From Closterium sp. Naga37s-1 (Eukaryota; Streptophyta; Zygnematophyceae; Desmidiales; Closteriaceae): a DNA stretch of 64,000 nt. The stretch spans positions 4,045,501 to 4,109,500 of the forward strand of contig CANJKZ010000068.1 in NCBI GenBank assembly GCA_947471745.1, in the 5' to 3' direction. The position numbers and the translations under genes were made by a program. Of the stretch, positions 10,566-21,934 are shown in pieces. Positions within the stretch are counted from its first letter, which is position 1. Each line of letters starts with the position of its first letter. The notes under the pieces are model-generated. The model did not search any database, had not been told where the DNA came from, and was given only the letters and a program-made list of their open reading frames with translations.

Positions 10566-11725
10566 TGTACTATGTTACACTGCCATACTGTTTATGCCGA
10601 TGAATCTGCTGCCGCGCCAAGTAGCTGGAGTTGATGGGTTCGAAACGTTGAACTAAATCTTCCCGAAACTGCGTCCATGACCCCTCGCCTCGGACCTCGT
10701 TGCTATTGTAAATCCACTCGAGCGCCGGGCCTCGTAACAGTGTCGCTGCGAGCCGAATCCGCATTGCATCGTGTGTCGGGGTCGTACAGCCAACGGCCTC
10801 GAAGTAAATTTCGAGGGTCGCAATGAATCGACGGATGTTGGTGTCTCTCGTTCGGATTAAACGTTTCAGGTAGACTCGGACGTGCCGCCTCAAGATTCGC
10901 TGTAGTTGCTACCGCTGCTGCTGGGTGAAGTGTCGGTGTCGCCGCTGCTGCTGCTGACGTCGCTGCTGCATTTGCCGCTGCGTTCGCTGCTGCCGTGGCG
11001 GCTGCCGACTGGTTCGCGAGAAGCGCCTCTATTCGCTGGAGTGCCGCTCGCGTTCGGTCCAAGCCGGTGTGTAACTCTGTAATTTTTCGTATGGAATTAT
11101 CACCATCTTCCTCCATTTGGCGATTTACAGGAAAATGTGCGACGAAAATATTTGAATTCTAGGCGCTGGTCGTCTTACTTTAAGTCGAATCAACTGTAGA
11201 AATGACGAGCGCTGATTCTGTAGGTCGCATGATTCTCCCTTAGTCGAAATTCACGTCCGATCTCGGTCGTTGAGAAGAAATTCGATCCGACGCTCCAAAT
11301 TCCAACTTTTTTGGGCGAAATTCTCAGGGCCGTTGAGATTCGATTCGATCCGACGGTCGAAATTCCAACATTTTCGCCACTGGAGCTGAGGAGTGTTCGA
11401 AAACCGGTTCGAGGGGGACGTTAAAAATTTGCGCGGAACTGGTTTACGTACCCGTAATCGCCGCTTTTCGTCGTCGCCCCCGCGGTTTTAAAAGCTAGGT
11501 TTTAGCGGTCGAAAAACTTCGTGTCTAAACAGGCTCTGATACCGAGTGTGAGGATCTAGGATCGAGCTCAGAAAAAGAGAGTTTGAATTGAATGATGCAC
11601 CTGGGTACAACACGAGGCTATATATAGTCTCGACACAAGGCCAGTTACCCAGGTGTTACGCGATTGTTCTGAGGGTCGCGAAGCGTCCCGAACAGAACCT
11701 TCCCGAACTCAGTAGGAAGCAATTC
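10566..11725 (-). mobile_element. Ty3/gypsy fragment: 5' LTR piece, primer site and part of gag
   Basis: Read on the minus strand this contains an LTR 5' portion missing its outer end (11725-11547), a CTCGGTATCAGAGCC primer site just inside it (from 11546), an untranslated stretch, and a broken gag. All parts align with the complete gypsy element G at 45421-51313. Homology stops abruptly at 11725 and near 10566, so the element was truncated at both ends. Confidence 0.82.
10570..11116 (-). pseudogene. Truncated, frameshifted gypsy gag
   Basis: The first part (from 11116, start MEEDGDNSIRK) is Ala-rich. The homologous frame then continues as 10893-10570, so a frameshift lies near 10,870. The second part carries the retrotransposon Gag core (RIRLAATLLRGPALEW, FEPINSSYLARQQIHRHKQY) matching residues in element G's Gag. 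The zinc knuckle and all of Pol are absent. Confidence 0.8.
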
Positions 11726-12366
11726 ATCGAGCTCCCATCCTCGACGGCTCCCACGACGACCACAACTCCCGTCGAGGACTACCCTGGTCGACGGAACCCT
11801 CCGTTGACCAACACGCGCTGCTGCTACCATCGAGCTCCCATCCTCGACGGCTCCTCAACAAGCCTGCGCAGGTCCACGACCACCTCGTCGACCTTCCTGT
11901 CGATATCATCCACCAGCTCCCATCGTCGGCGGCATCGCAGCGGTCTTCTGTAGGTCGACCCACTTCGTCGACCTGCACGCGTCGACCTTTGCGGATGGTC
12001 GGCTGCACCTCCTGTACACCCGGCCTCAAAGTCGGCTTTGCCCAAGCGAGGGCTGGGCCAACACCCTATTCTCGTCAACACTCCCCTGCCGCACTCACGC
12101 TTGAGCCCTCAATCCACACGGAGAGAACTCTTTGTTGGCGTGCACCCTACGCACAGCACGCCCTCACCGCACCAGCCATGTAGAAGGGCACATCACCTAT
12201 TGCTGCACGTCATCATCACCGTCGCCGACGTCGGCCAGACACACTTGGCCAATCGCGACGGAGTACTAATTGAAGGCCAGAAAATGCAGCGCCTTTGTCA
12301 GGAAGTAGGCCAGCTACTCGGAGTTCGAGATGTACTTCAGCACGAACTTCCAGCCAGGGATAACCT
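11726..12366 (-). mobile_element. 3' remainder of old copia element B (RNase H tail and probable LTR)
   Basis: On the minus strand, 12366-12195 encodes the last part of a copia RNase H/C-terminus (KYISNSE, LAYFLTKALH) with two in-frame stops. It continues the frame interrupted at 18429. Below it, GGCAGGGGAG followed by TGTTGACGAG at 12080 looks like a polypurine tract and LTR start. The LTR end is not clear and may be truncated at 11726. A 26-bp block occurs twice here, starting at 11726 and 11829. Confidence 0.6.
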
Positions 12367-12490
12367 TGTCAGACTTATATGCTATAGTCTATCTAGGCTG
12401 TACTGGGGTAGATACTATAGGGTACAACTCTTCTAGGTTTCTTACTTGTACCCACGTGTTTCCTAGTCAATTCATTCCTCATTCTTCACA
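12367..12490 (+). repeat. 5' LTR of A2 (124 bp)
   Basis: It starts TGTCAGACTTATATGC and ends ATTCTTCACA. It is preceded by the target duplication AACCT and followed by the primer site. TATATGCTATAG near its start is a possible TATA element. Confidence 0.92.
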
Positions 12491-12508
12491 AGGTATAGAG
12501 CGGGTTCC
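12491..12508 (+). other. Primer-binding site of A2
   Basis: AGGTATAGAGCGGGTTCC directly follows the LTR. It resembles the initiator tRNA-Met site with the first base changed and one base missing, as in E1. Confidence 0.6.
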
Positions 12509-12589
12509 CTAGTGGGACCGTTTCTTCCAAGGGCCCACCTTCGAAATTTTTTTTTAGCCTGCCCTAAACGCGCTTCGTGTCCTGCCCAA

Positions 12590-13690
12590 AAATTTCGCGG
12601 CCCCTTAGTGGCCTGCCCCTTAACGGCCCCTTAGTGGCCCCTTCGCGGCCCCCCTTAGAGGCCCCCTTCGCGGCCCCTTAACGGCCCATTCGCTGCCCCT
12701 TAGCGGCCCCCTTCGCGGCCCCTTAGCGGCCCCCTTCGCGGCCCCTTTGCTGCCCCTTAGCGGCCCCCTTCCAGGCCCCTTTGCGGCCCCTTCGCGGCCC
12801 CTTAGCGGCCCCTTCGCGGCCCCTTCGCGGCCTCTTCGTGGCCTCTTCGCGGCCCCGCCCCGTCACCAGTCGCGGCCCCGCCCCGTCGCCACCCGGGTGT
12901 CCCCCCTCCCTCGTCGCGACGCCTCAGCGGGACCCGCGCGTCGCCCCCGCCTCGTCGCGACGCCCCTGCGGGACCCGCGAGGCGCGACTCCTGCGCGTCG
13001 CGACGCCCCAACGGGACCCGGGCGTCGCCCCCACTCGTCGCGATGCCCCCTGCGGGACCCGCGCGGCGTCGCCCCTGCCCGCCGCGGCGCCCTGCACTAA
13101 CCCGCGCCCCTGCAGCAGCCGCCCCTGGCCCCTGGAGCAGCCGCCCCTGCAGCAGCCGCCCCTGGCCCCTGGAGCAGCCGCCCCTGCAGCAGCCGCCCGT
13201 GGCCCCTGGAGCAGCCGCCCCTGCAGCAGCCGCCCCTGGCCCCTGGAGCAGCCGCCCCTGCAGCTGCCGCCCCTGGCCACTGGAGCAGCCGCCCCTTCAG
13301 CAGCCGCCCCTGGCCCCTGGGGCAGCCGCCCCTGCAGCAGCCGCCCCTGGCCTCTGAAGCAGCCGCCCCTGCAGCAGCCGCCCCTGGCCCCTGGAGCAGC
13401 CGCCCCTGCAGCAACCGCCCCTTGACCTCTGCAGCCGCCCCTGGCCCCTGTAGCAGCCGCCCCTGCAGCAGCCGCCCCTGGCCCCTGGAGCAGCCGCCCC
13501 TGCAGCAGCCGCCCGTGGCCCCTGGAGCAGCCGCCCCTGCAGCAGCCGCCCGTGGCCCCTGGAGCAGCCGCCCCTGCAGCAGCCGCCCCTGGCCCATGGA
13601 GCAGCCGCCCTTGTGGCCGCCCCTGGCCCCTGGAGCAGTCGCCCCTAGAGCAGCCGCCCCTGCAGCTGCCGCGGAGCCCTCGCCCTGCAG
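12590..13690 (+). repeat. GC-rich tandem-repeat leader of A2
   Basis: From 12590 to about 12860 the units are GGCCCCTTAGC/TTCGC. From about 12890 to 13080 they are GACCCGCGCGTCGC-like. From about 13100 to 13690 a longer unit built from gcccctgcagcagccgcc and cctggcccctggagcag repeats many times. Frames here give only Pro/Ala/Arg-rich peptides and are not accepted as genes. Confidence 0.8.
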
Positions 13691-13821
13691 TGGTGCCGGC
13701 CTCGCCGTTTCCGTCGTCGTACGCCTGCCCTTCTTGCCACCGGTGAGCACTGTCCTGCCCGTACTGCAGTTACTGCTGCTCCTTCTGCTACTGCTCTTTC
13801 TACTGCTACTGCTGCCCCTGG

Positions 13822-16800
13822 CGTGGCCAGATGCAGCTCCAGCGCCGTCCGCGTGAGTCCCTCACGCCCCAGCAGCTTCGTGAGTGGTACGCTCGTTGGG
13901 GTTGTCGGGGGTGGCCGTAGTGGGAGTCGTCCTGGCATGAGTAGTTCGGGGGCTTCTTGTAGTGGCCAGGTGCAGCTGCAGCGTCGTCCGCGCGAGACCC
14001 TTCGCCCCTGCAGCTTCGCGAGTGGTACGCTCAGAGTAGAGGGTCACTGAGTACTGCTCGCTGCCCGTACGTCATTCGCACGGGTGTTCGGACTGGTCAG
14101 CCTTGCGGGACACCTGGTCACACAGAGCCCCGCTGCTTCGCCCGTCTGAGTGACGCTTGGCGTACAGAGTTTGGCGACGACGCTGAGCTCCCCGACTGGG
14201 TGGAGCTGCTTAGGCAGAGGATAGATATCTTTGCTCTTGACTATGATGCTATCCTCACTGCCATGTATGCATTGTCTACTAGTGCTGAGGGTGCCTGTCA
14301 CCTGTGTGTGCCGCCTGACCCCGGTATCCAGTGTGCTGCTCTAGGTGCTGGTGAGGCTGCTGCTCTAGGTGCTGTTGCGTCCCCTACTCCAAGTGCCGGT
14401 GAGGCTGCTGCCCTAGGTGCTCGTGCGTCTACTGCTCCAGGTGCTGGTGAGTCTGCTTTCTCTGGTGCTGCGCCTGCTGCGGTCTTGCACACCTTCACCC
14501 TTGACTCGGATGCTTCTCGCTCCTTCTTTCGAGACCGCACCACCCTCACGCCGCTCAGTCGGCCGGTTGCGGTCTCCCTGGCAGACCCCTCTGGGGGTCC
14601 TGTCCTTGCCCACTTCTCCACTGTACTACCGTGTCCAGCGGCCCCGCCTGGCTCCCTGTCAGGTCTGTACCTCCCCTCGTTCTCTACGAACTTGGTGAGC
14701 GGTGCTGACCTGCAGGATGGGGGAGTTGACCAGTTCACTCCTGCGAGTCAGCGGGTGACCCACTGCACGTGTGCTCGGACGGGCCGACACTTGGCCACGT
14801 TTACCCATCAGCCGGGGTCGAGCCTGTACACACTGACTACCGAGTCTCCTCCGGTTGCTGCGTCTGGTCAGGTAGCTGCGTCGGGTCAGGTGTTTGCTGC
14901 AGCGTCCAGGTCTGGTCCTGAGTCTGCCCTCTGCTCGTGTCGCCTCCTGTCCCACCAGACCCTCCTCTGGCACCACCGCCTTGGTCACCCCTCCCTGCCT
15001 CGTCTCCGAGGCATGGCTTCCCCCCTGATGCGCCTGGTTGGCAGTTTTACCACCCCACCTCGCGCCGTGTTCTGTCCTCCCAGGACGTCACGTTTGACGA
15101 GTCGGTTCCGTACTACCGTCTCTTCCCCTACCGCGCTGCCCCCCTCCCTCCCCCGCCGCTCTTCCTCGCGCCAGGTCCCCCCCCGGTAGACCCCCTCCCT
15201 CCTCAGGGTCCTTCCCCCTCAGGTGTGTCCCAGGTAGACGCAGTCGAGCCTGTCGAGGTAGCTGTTGACTCTGGTGCTGCTAGGGGTGCTGAGCCTGCGG
15301 GTGCCGGGTCTGGGGGTGCTGAGCCTGGGGGTGCTGAGCCTGGGGATGCTGAGTCTGGGGGTGCTGAGCCTGGGGTTGCTGAGTCTGGGGGTGCAGAGCC
15401 TGAGGGTGCTGGGCCTGCTCGAGTGGAGCCTGGTGGTGCTGGGCCTGGAGGCCCCTCGGGTGCTTCGTCCCGGCGGGAGCTGCCCTCTCCCCAGGAGCTG
15501 CGTGAGTGGTTTGCTCGCCGCTGGAGTCGTGCTGCTGGAGCTGGTAGTGCTACCGGTGCTGGAGGTTCTGCGGCTGCTGGAGGTTCTGGAGCCATGGGTC
15601 CCGGAGGTGCTCGTACCGGCGGTACTGGAGCTGCTGGGCCTGGTGGTGCTGCTGGTGCTGGAGCTGGAGGTGCTGCTGGCGTAGGCGCTGCTGCAGGTAC
15701 TACTGGAGCTGGTGCTGCTGGAGCTGGTCCTTCTGGGGGTGCTGGAGTTGGCGCTGCAGGAGCTACTGGGGGTGCTGCTGGAGCTGGTGGTGCTGCTGGC
15801 GTTGGTGCTGACGCTGAGGGTGCTGGTGTTGTCCCTGCTGGTTCTGGAGGCGCTGCGCGGCCGCGGCCGTACTTCGTTCCGCTCCTTCAGCAGGTTCTTG
15901 GTCTCCCGCCTTCTACTGGTCCTGCTCCTTCCTTAGAGTGTCCACCGCCTGTCCAGTCCGAGTCACAGTTACAGCTCGCCTCCCCACTGCCTGCTCCTCC
16001 TCCCTACACTGGTCCTACTGGAGGTCTTGCTGAGCGTCGTGAGCCTGAGTCTCGTCCTGCGTCGCCTGTTCGGGCTGGTCGCACTAGTCGTCGTGTTCCA
16101 CGCCAGCGTCCTTCTGCGGTCCCGGGCACGCACCAGATGGCACTGCGTCCTTCCACTGCTCCACGACGTGTCCCTTTGCCGTCTCCTCCTGCGTCCACTC
16201 TTCCTGCTCTTGCTGACCCGGAGTCTAACTCCCTTCGTGCTGCCAGTCCTACTGTCACGCGTCTCCTGGCTACTGTTGTCATAGACCCTTCCTTTGAGTC
16301 CACTGCTGCGTCTGCCTTAGTTGCTGAGCTTGTCGACTTCGTTGCTCTACGCCGCGAGTCTTGTTGCTAAGTCTGAGTCTGTCTGTCCTCCGTCCGTCTG
16401 AGGTGAGTGTGCTCTTGGCACGGACGTCCTTGAGGACAGGCAGGAGGAGTTCCAGTGTTTTGCTGATGCTTTACCTCATCTCGTGTCCATGCTGATTGCC
16501 CCTGAGGGAGACCCAGATGCACCAGACATCCCGACTCCACGCTCTTACGCAGAGGCGATAGAGGGTCCCTACTCCTCTCAGTGGCAGTCAGCCATGGACG
16601 CAGAGATGGCTTCCTGGAAGTCCACAGGCACCTACGTTGACGAGGTTCCCCCACCTGGGGCGAACATCGTCAGTGGCATGTGGATTTTCAGGGTGAAGCG
16701 GCCGCCGGGTTCTCCGCCTGTCTTCAAGGCACGTTACGTGGCTCGAGGCTTCAGTCAGCGGCAGGGAGTTGACTACTTTCAGACCTTCTCCCCCACCCCA

Positions 16801-18108
16801 AAGATGACTACTCTTCGGGTGCTGCTGCACATAGCCGCTCAGCGCGACAACGAGCTTCACTCTCGTGACTTCACCACTGCTTTCCTACAGGGCAGCCTGC
16901 ACGAGGAGATCTGGCTGCGCCGCCCTCCTGGCTTCACTGGGTCGTTTCCTCCTGGTACCCAGTGGAGCCTTCGGCGGCCAGTCTACGGTCTCCGCCAGGC
17001 TCCCCGCGAGTGGCACGACACACTGAGGACTACGCTAGCGGCTCTTGGGTTTGCTCCTTCTACTGCTGACCCGTCGCTGTTTCTACGCACCGACACCTCG
17101 CTGCCGCCGTTCTACATCCTCGTGTACGTCGACGACTTGGTCTTTGCTACTGCTGACACTGCTGGACTCGCCCACGTGAAGTCCGAGCTGCAGAAGAGAC
17201 ACACGTGCACAGACCTGGGTGAACTGCGCAGCTATCTTGGCTTGCAGATCACCCGGGACAGAGCACGGCGCACCATTACCCTGACTCAGTCACACATGGT
17301 GCAGCAGGTCCTTCAGCGCTTCGACTTCACGTACTCCTCGCCTCAGGCCACTCCTCTGTCTACTCGCCACTCGCTCTCAGCTCTGCCTTCGGATGAGTCC
17401 GTAGAGCCGAGTGGCCCGTACCCAGAGCTAGTTGGCTGCCTCATGTACCTGATGACCTGCACTCGTCCTGACCTAGCATACCCTCTTAGCATCTTAGCAC
17501 GCTATGTTGCTCCTGGGAGACACCGACCAGAGCACATGGCTGCAGCGAAGAGGGTGTTGCGCTACCTGTGCAGTACGTCGGGCATGGGGCTCGTGCTTGG
17601 AGGGCGGCGTTCAGTGGTCCTCACTGGTCACGCAGACGCTTCTTGGGCTGACGACTTGGCTACGCAGCGGTCGTCACAGGGTTACACATTCAGTCTTGGT
17701 TCCGGCTCTGTCTCGTGGCGGTCTACCCGCTCGTCTTCTGTTCTTGGCTCCAGTTGTGAGGCCGAGGTCTACGCAGGGGCCATGGCTGCACAGGAGTTAC
17801 GCTGGCTCACCTACCTGCTGACCGACCTGGGAGAGCCTCCTCGTTCTCCTCCAGTTCTGTACGTAGACAACAAGGCCATGCTGGCCTTGTGTCGGGAGCA
17901 CAGAGTGGAGCACAGAACGAAGCACATTGCTCTTCGCTACTTCCTTGCTCGTGAGCTGCAGCAGCGTGGTCAGCTGCGCCTTGCTTACGTGGCCTCTCAG
18001 GCCAACACTGCTGATATCTTTACCAAGGCACTTCAGCCTTGTGATCATCAGCGCTTTTGTACGATGCTAGGTCTTGTGCCTACTTGGCCTCACTTGCTCA
18101 CTTCTTGA
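13822..18108 (+). pseudogene. Defective copia Gag-Pol of A2 (Gag and integrase deleted, RT/RNase H intact)
   Basis: Most of Gag is missing. The remnant holds two copies of an LREW module (near 13870 and 14015) and the Cys/His motif (C-x13-C-x4-H-x4-C, 14058-14133). The protease active site reads DSD instead of DSG (14503-14511). The frame then meets a junction at 15014-15017. Compared with A1, about 745 bp holding the integrase are gone there, with TGGC shared at both ends, and the frame shifts. The Gly/Ala linker follows, then a short deletion near 16344 and a TGA near 16400. An intact frame from 16483 to 18108 (541 residues) carries reverse transcriptase with YVDD (about 17126-17137) and RNase H. 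The protein could not be made as one unit, yet the LTRs are nearly identical. Confidence 0.9.
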
Positions 18109-18287
18109 CCTTGCTTGTACTGTGATCTATCTATACCTGCTTGTTTACCTTTATATATAATCCTGCATGTGAACTGGCCTTGTGGCCTTGAACTTGTGCT
18201 CGGAATGTGTGGTGACGTTGTGATCCACCCTGAGCTTGCTGTGCTTTGCTTGACTGATCTTGTGACCTCTTGTTCTCCCCCACTTTG

Positions 18288-18423
18288 CCTATGGGGGTGT
18301 GTCAGACTTATATGCTATAGTCTATCTAGGCTGTAGTGGGGTAGATACTATAGGGTACAACTCTTCTAGGTTTCCTACTTGTACCCACGTGTTTCCTAGT
18401 CAATTCATTCCTCATTCTTCACA
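18288..18423 (+). repeat. Polypurine tract and 3' LTR of A2
   Basis: The tract TATGGGGGTG precedes the LTR at 18300-18423, which ends TTCACA and is followed by the target duplication AACCT (18424-18428). It differs from the 5' LTR at two positions. Confidence 0.92.
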
Positions 18424-18428
18424 AACCT

Positions 18429-21400
18429 TGCTCTATGTGCTTGAGGTGCCCTTCAACCCCAAGCCCTCAGCGACCGTGATGGCCGATGGTAGTCCACACG
18501 AAGGACGGTCGGCGTCCCAGCGTCGAGCAGCTAGAACTTTACAAGGAGGAAGCGCAGTCGACGAGCCTTCTTGCCGGCTTCCGTGACCGCAACGAACTCC
18601 GACTCGGTCGACGAGAGCGTTGCGTACTCGATGCGCTGGCTCGACTAGGAGACAGCGGCCCCTCCGAAGTCGAATGCGTAGTCGTCCGTGCTCGTCTAGT
18701 TCTGCTTGTCGCCAACGTCGTCGGCAACAGCCGGCTTTTCCATCGTCGTATTAGTCCGGCTGGTACATGTATAGCACCCTGTCAAGCTTGCTCTGCAGAA
18801 AGGCGTTCTTCATGTTGAGTTGCATCAGGTGCAAGTCGAGGACGGCGATGATGCTGAGCAAGCTTGACAAGCGTGGTAGACAATCGTGGAAGCTCAGCCG
18901 CTCCGGCGGCTTCCGACTTCGGCCTGAGCATCACAGTTCCGACTTCTCGACCGGAACCTCCACCACACCACCTTTGGTAGACTTCTCCCCCGCCGACAGC
19001 TCTCCTTCATCATCGACCGCCTCGTCGTCGACGAGCTGCTTTGCCAGCGCCTTCCTCTCGACCAACTTCTCCCCTCTCGTCGGCCCATTTGCCAACTGTA
19101 GTTTCGTCGACAGCTCCCTTGTCGACTACCCCGTCTGCTCCTCCCCTGTCGGTGGCACTTTTGCTGCCTCTTTGTGCACCTAATCTCCTATCTGCTTCTC
19201 CCCTGTCATCGACGGCTGCACATTCTCGTCGACAAACTTGGCCGCACATCGACCGTCGGCGATGCCACTGGTCGGCGCCACAGGCAACGCCCCATGTCTC
19301 CCCTCATTGCTAGTGGCCGATGACGGGCTCTGCACACTCAGGTCCGCGAGGAGGGGTGGAGGTGCGGGAACGGGGGAAGGAGAAGGGGATGGGACGTCCT
19401 CCACGTTCTTGTCAGCAGGTTCGTCGACTTCGGCAAGCAGTGGGAACATCGCTGTCGAGGTCTCCGTCGGCGGGTGAGTCTGCGTCCGACCTGACGCCGG
19501 CCCATACTTCACCTGCCACACCTCTAGCAAAGACGTACATGACCGACATGACCACCTTGTTGTCTGTCAAGTCGAGCACCTACCAGCCCTTGGTCTCCGG
19601 AGACACACCGAGGTGAAGCCCCCATCAGGCCTTCAATGCCAACTTCCCACCGCGCTGCTGCTCGAGGATCATAAACTGCACCATTCAGCCCCACACCCTC
19701 GCCAACGTAAGGTCGGGCTTTTTGCGGGTCAGCAGCTGGTACGGTGTCGTCCCCGGCGGCATCATCAACTGCTCCAAGCAGTTGCGCACCAGACAGCCTG
19801 CCACAAAGCAAGGTAGCACCAGTGGTGCTGCACTCCCATGTGCAGCAGCATCGTTCGCACAGACTCGACAACCGTGCGCATCTCCCACTCAGCCATGACG
19901 TTCTGCTGTGGAGTGTACGGGCACGTCAAGTCTTGGACGATGCCCTTCGCGTCGACGAAGTTGGTGAACTCCTTCCCCAGGAACTCACCACAGCGGTCGG
20001 AGCGGAGCATCAGCACCGACTTCTTCGTCTGGCACTCCACCAACAGCAGCCACTTCTCCAATACCCACAGAATGTCGCTCTTCTTAGTGACCGGCGTCAC
20101 CCACACGTACCGAGTGTGGCGGTCCTTTAGCAGTAGGAAGTACAGGCTGCCGTCCTTGGCAGCCACCCGAAATGGCCCACACAACTCAATGTGTACGACA
20201 GCCAAAGCCTCCTCGACGTCCGAGCCTTTGTTAGGGAAGGTCTGTCGTGCCAGCTTCCCGCCGACGCACGAAACATACGGCAAGTCAGCTCCGGTCGACG
20301 GCTTGGTGTCGAGGCCGGTGGCGAACGCATGCTTCACCGAGCTCTTGATCGTATCGACGCCGACATGCGCAAGCCTCGCGTGCCACCGGTCGGGGGTTGA
20401 CTTCCTCGATGAAGCGATCGTCCGCGGAGCCACCACCTCGGTCGACTTAGACGACAGCTTCATCGAGCAGTGACGGAGATTGGTGCAGAGGACGCGGCTG
20501 GTGTAGCGTGCTTGACCGAGCACCCCGCCTGCACTCGACACGAGCTGCATCACGTCGCCGTCGTCCTGCAGCTTCACACCGCTCTCCTGCAGCTGGCCGG
20601 CTGACAGCAGGTTCGCCTGCACACCCGAAACGTAGAGCACGTTGGGAATGTTTCCCGGCCCCCCCTTGTAGAGCGACGGTGCTGCGGCCCTTGACGGTCT
20701 GCAGAGACCTGTTGAAGCCGTGCACATGCTTCACGTCGCTGTTCGACGCCATGTCGACAAATACCTCATTCGTCCCCATGAGGAGGTGCGAGCAGCCACT
20801 GTCGAGCAGCACCACCGTCGGGTTGGCCTGCATGGCGGCCGCAACCGCCTTGAATTCCTCACTGGCCTCCAGCGCCAGCGAGACTCTCCGCTCCACCATG
20901 CCGACCATCGAGCACGACGCCTCCTCGTCGTCTCGGCCCTTGCTGCTGGAGGTGTCGACGTCCTTCGTTGACGACGTCTTCTTCGACGTCTGCTTCTCCT
21001 TGCACGGCTTCTCCTCCCGACTTCGTCGACCGTTAGCTGACCTCCCGCGACCTCCTCTGCGGTCGTTGTCACGGAGTCATCACGGTCGGGACACTCGAAG
21101 GAGAGGTGGTCAGGGTCGCTGCAAATCCAGCACTCCTGTCGTCGACCGCCGCCGTTTCGACCGATGTCCCGAGCCAACTTCTACTCATCGGCGTCCTTCG
21201 TCGATCGCCCACTTCCGCTACCACCTCCGCCCGGCTTCCCTCGCTGCCCGTATTGACGACTCTGCTTTGTCGGGGCTGCATAGTTCGCTTGCGGAAGGAT
21301 CTCCGTGGGCCGGTTCTGCCTGCTGCATCGCCTCATCCTTGAAGATGTGGCTGGTGATGGTGTCTTCGTCGAGCGACTCCCTCATGCCGGGCATCACCAA

Positions 21401-21934
21401 CATCCGGCGCATGAAGTTGTAGCTGCTCGAGAGACCCTTGACGATGTGTGTGATCTAGGACGCCGTGAGTAGTTGACGCCCGCCATCCGCATCTCGGCGA
21501 GGATCCGTCAAGCGCAGTTGCAGTGGTCCGTCGCTGACTCCTGCTCGCCTATCCAGATGTGAGTCATGTGCTCCTTCAGCTGGCCGATGTACAGATCATC
21601 CGTCGCCTGGTATGTCGAGAGGATGAACCGCCACGCCTGGTGGCCGGCGTCCAGTCGAGTTCGACACAACTTGAATGCTATCTGCACCACCGGCGAATAG
21701 CACCTCGAGATGACAATGAAGGACAATAGGTGAGCGGCATGAAACTTTGCGCACACCTCGACATCGTCCACCTCCGGTATCGGCACGTCGCCGTCGGCGA
21801 AACCCTTCAGCCCGGTGATCTCCAGCTGAGGCTCGACCTTGCAGCGGCACTGGCACGGCGATCTTGACCGGCGATAACTTGAAGTAGGTGTACGCCGGTG
21901 CAATCCCTCCCGCCGTCACATGCATCGTCGACAT
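18429..21934 (-). pseudogene. Old copia element B Gag-Pol, heavily degenerate
   Basis: On the minus strand, Gag starts at ATG 21934 (MSTMHVTAGG). The Gag core is spread over several frames (QATDDLYIGQLKEHMTHI near 21570; MRRMLVMPGMRESLDEDT near 21400). A normal zinc knuckle C-x2-C-x4-H-x4-C lies near 21130, protease DSGCSHLL near 20810, and pre-integrase and integrase at 20670-19770 (YTPQQNVMAEWEMR). A Pro/Ser-rich linker (19530-19180) and the first part of reverse transcriptase (LMQLNMKNAFLQSKLD, 18850-18770) follow. The RT core with its catalytic motif is deleted. RNase H resumes at 18690 (IEYATLSSTESEF) with stops at two positions and continues in 12366-12195 beyond the A2 insertion. It belongs to a different copia lineage from E1/A/C/D. 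No 5' LTR was found. Confidence 0.85.

Larger units (their letters stand above)
12367..18423 (+). mobile_element. Ty1/copia retrotransposon A2, complete between LTRs but internally deleted
   Basis: Two 124-bp LTRs (12367-12490, 18300-18423) differ at only two positions by eye. Both ends are flanked by AACCT (12362-12366 and 18424-18428), a 5-bp target duplication. Inside are a primer site, a GC-rich leader, a Gag remnant, protease, a deletion removing integrase, and an intact reverse transcriptase/RNase H. It inserted into the RNase H region of copia B. The LTR identity makes it the youngest datable insertion in the window. It needs proteins from another copy to move. Confidence 0.92.

Noticed and set aside
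12747..13856. Several Pro/Ala/Arg frames on both strands
   Set aside because: They lie in the tandem-repeat leader of A2, lack any domain and reflect composition only. The same applies to 3507-4176 and 42286-43175.
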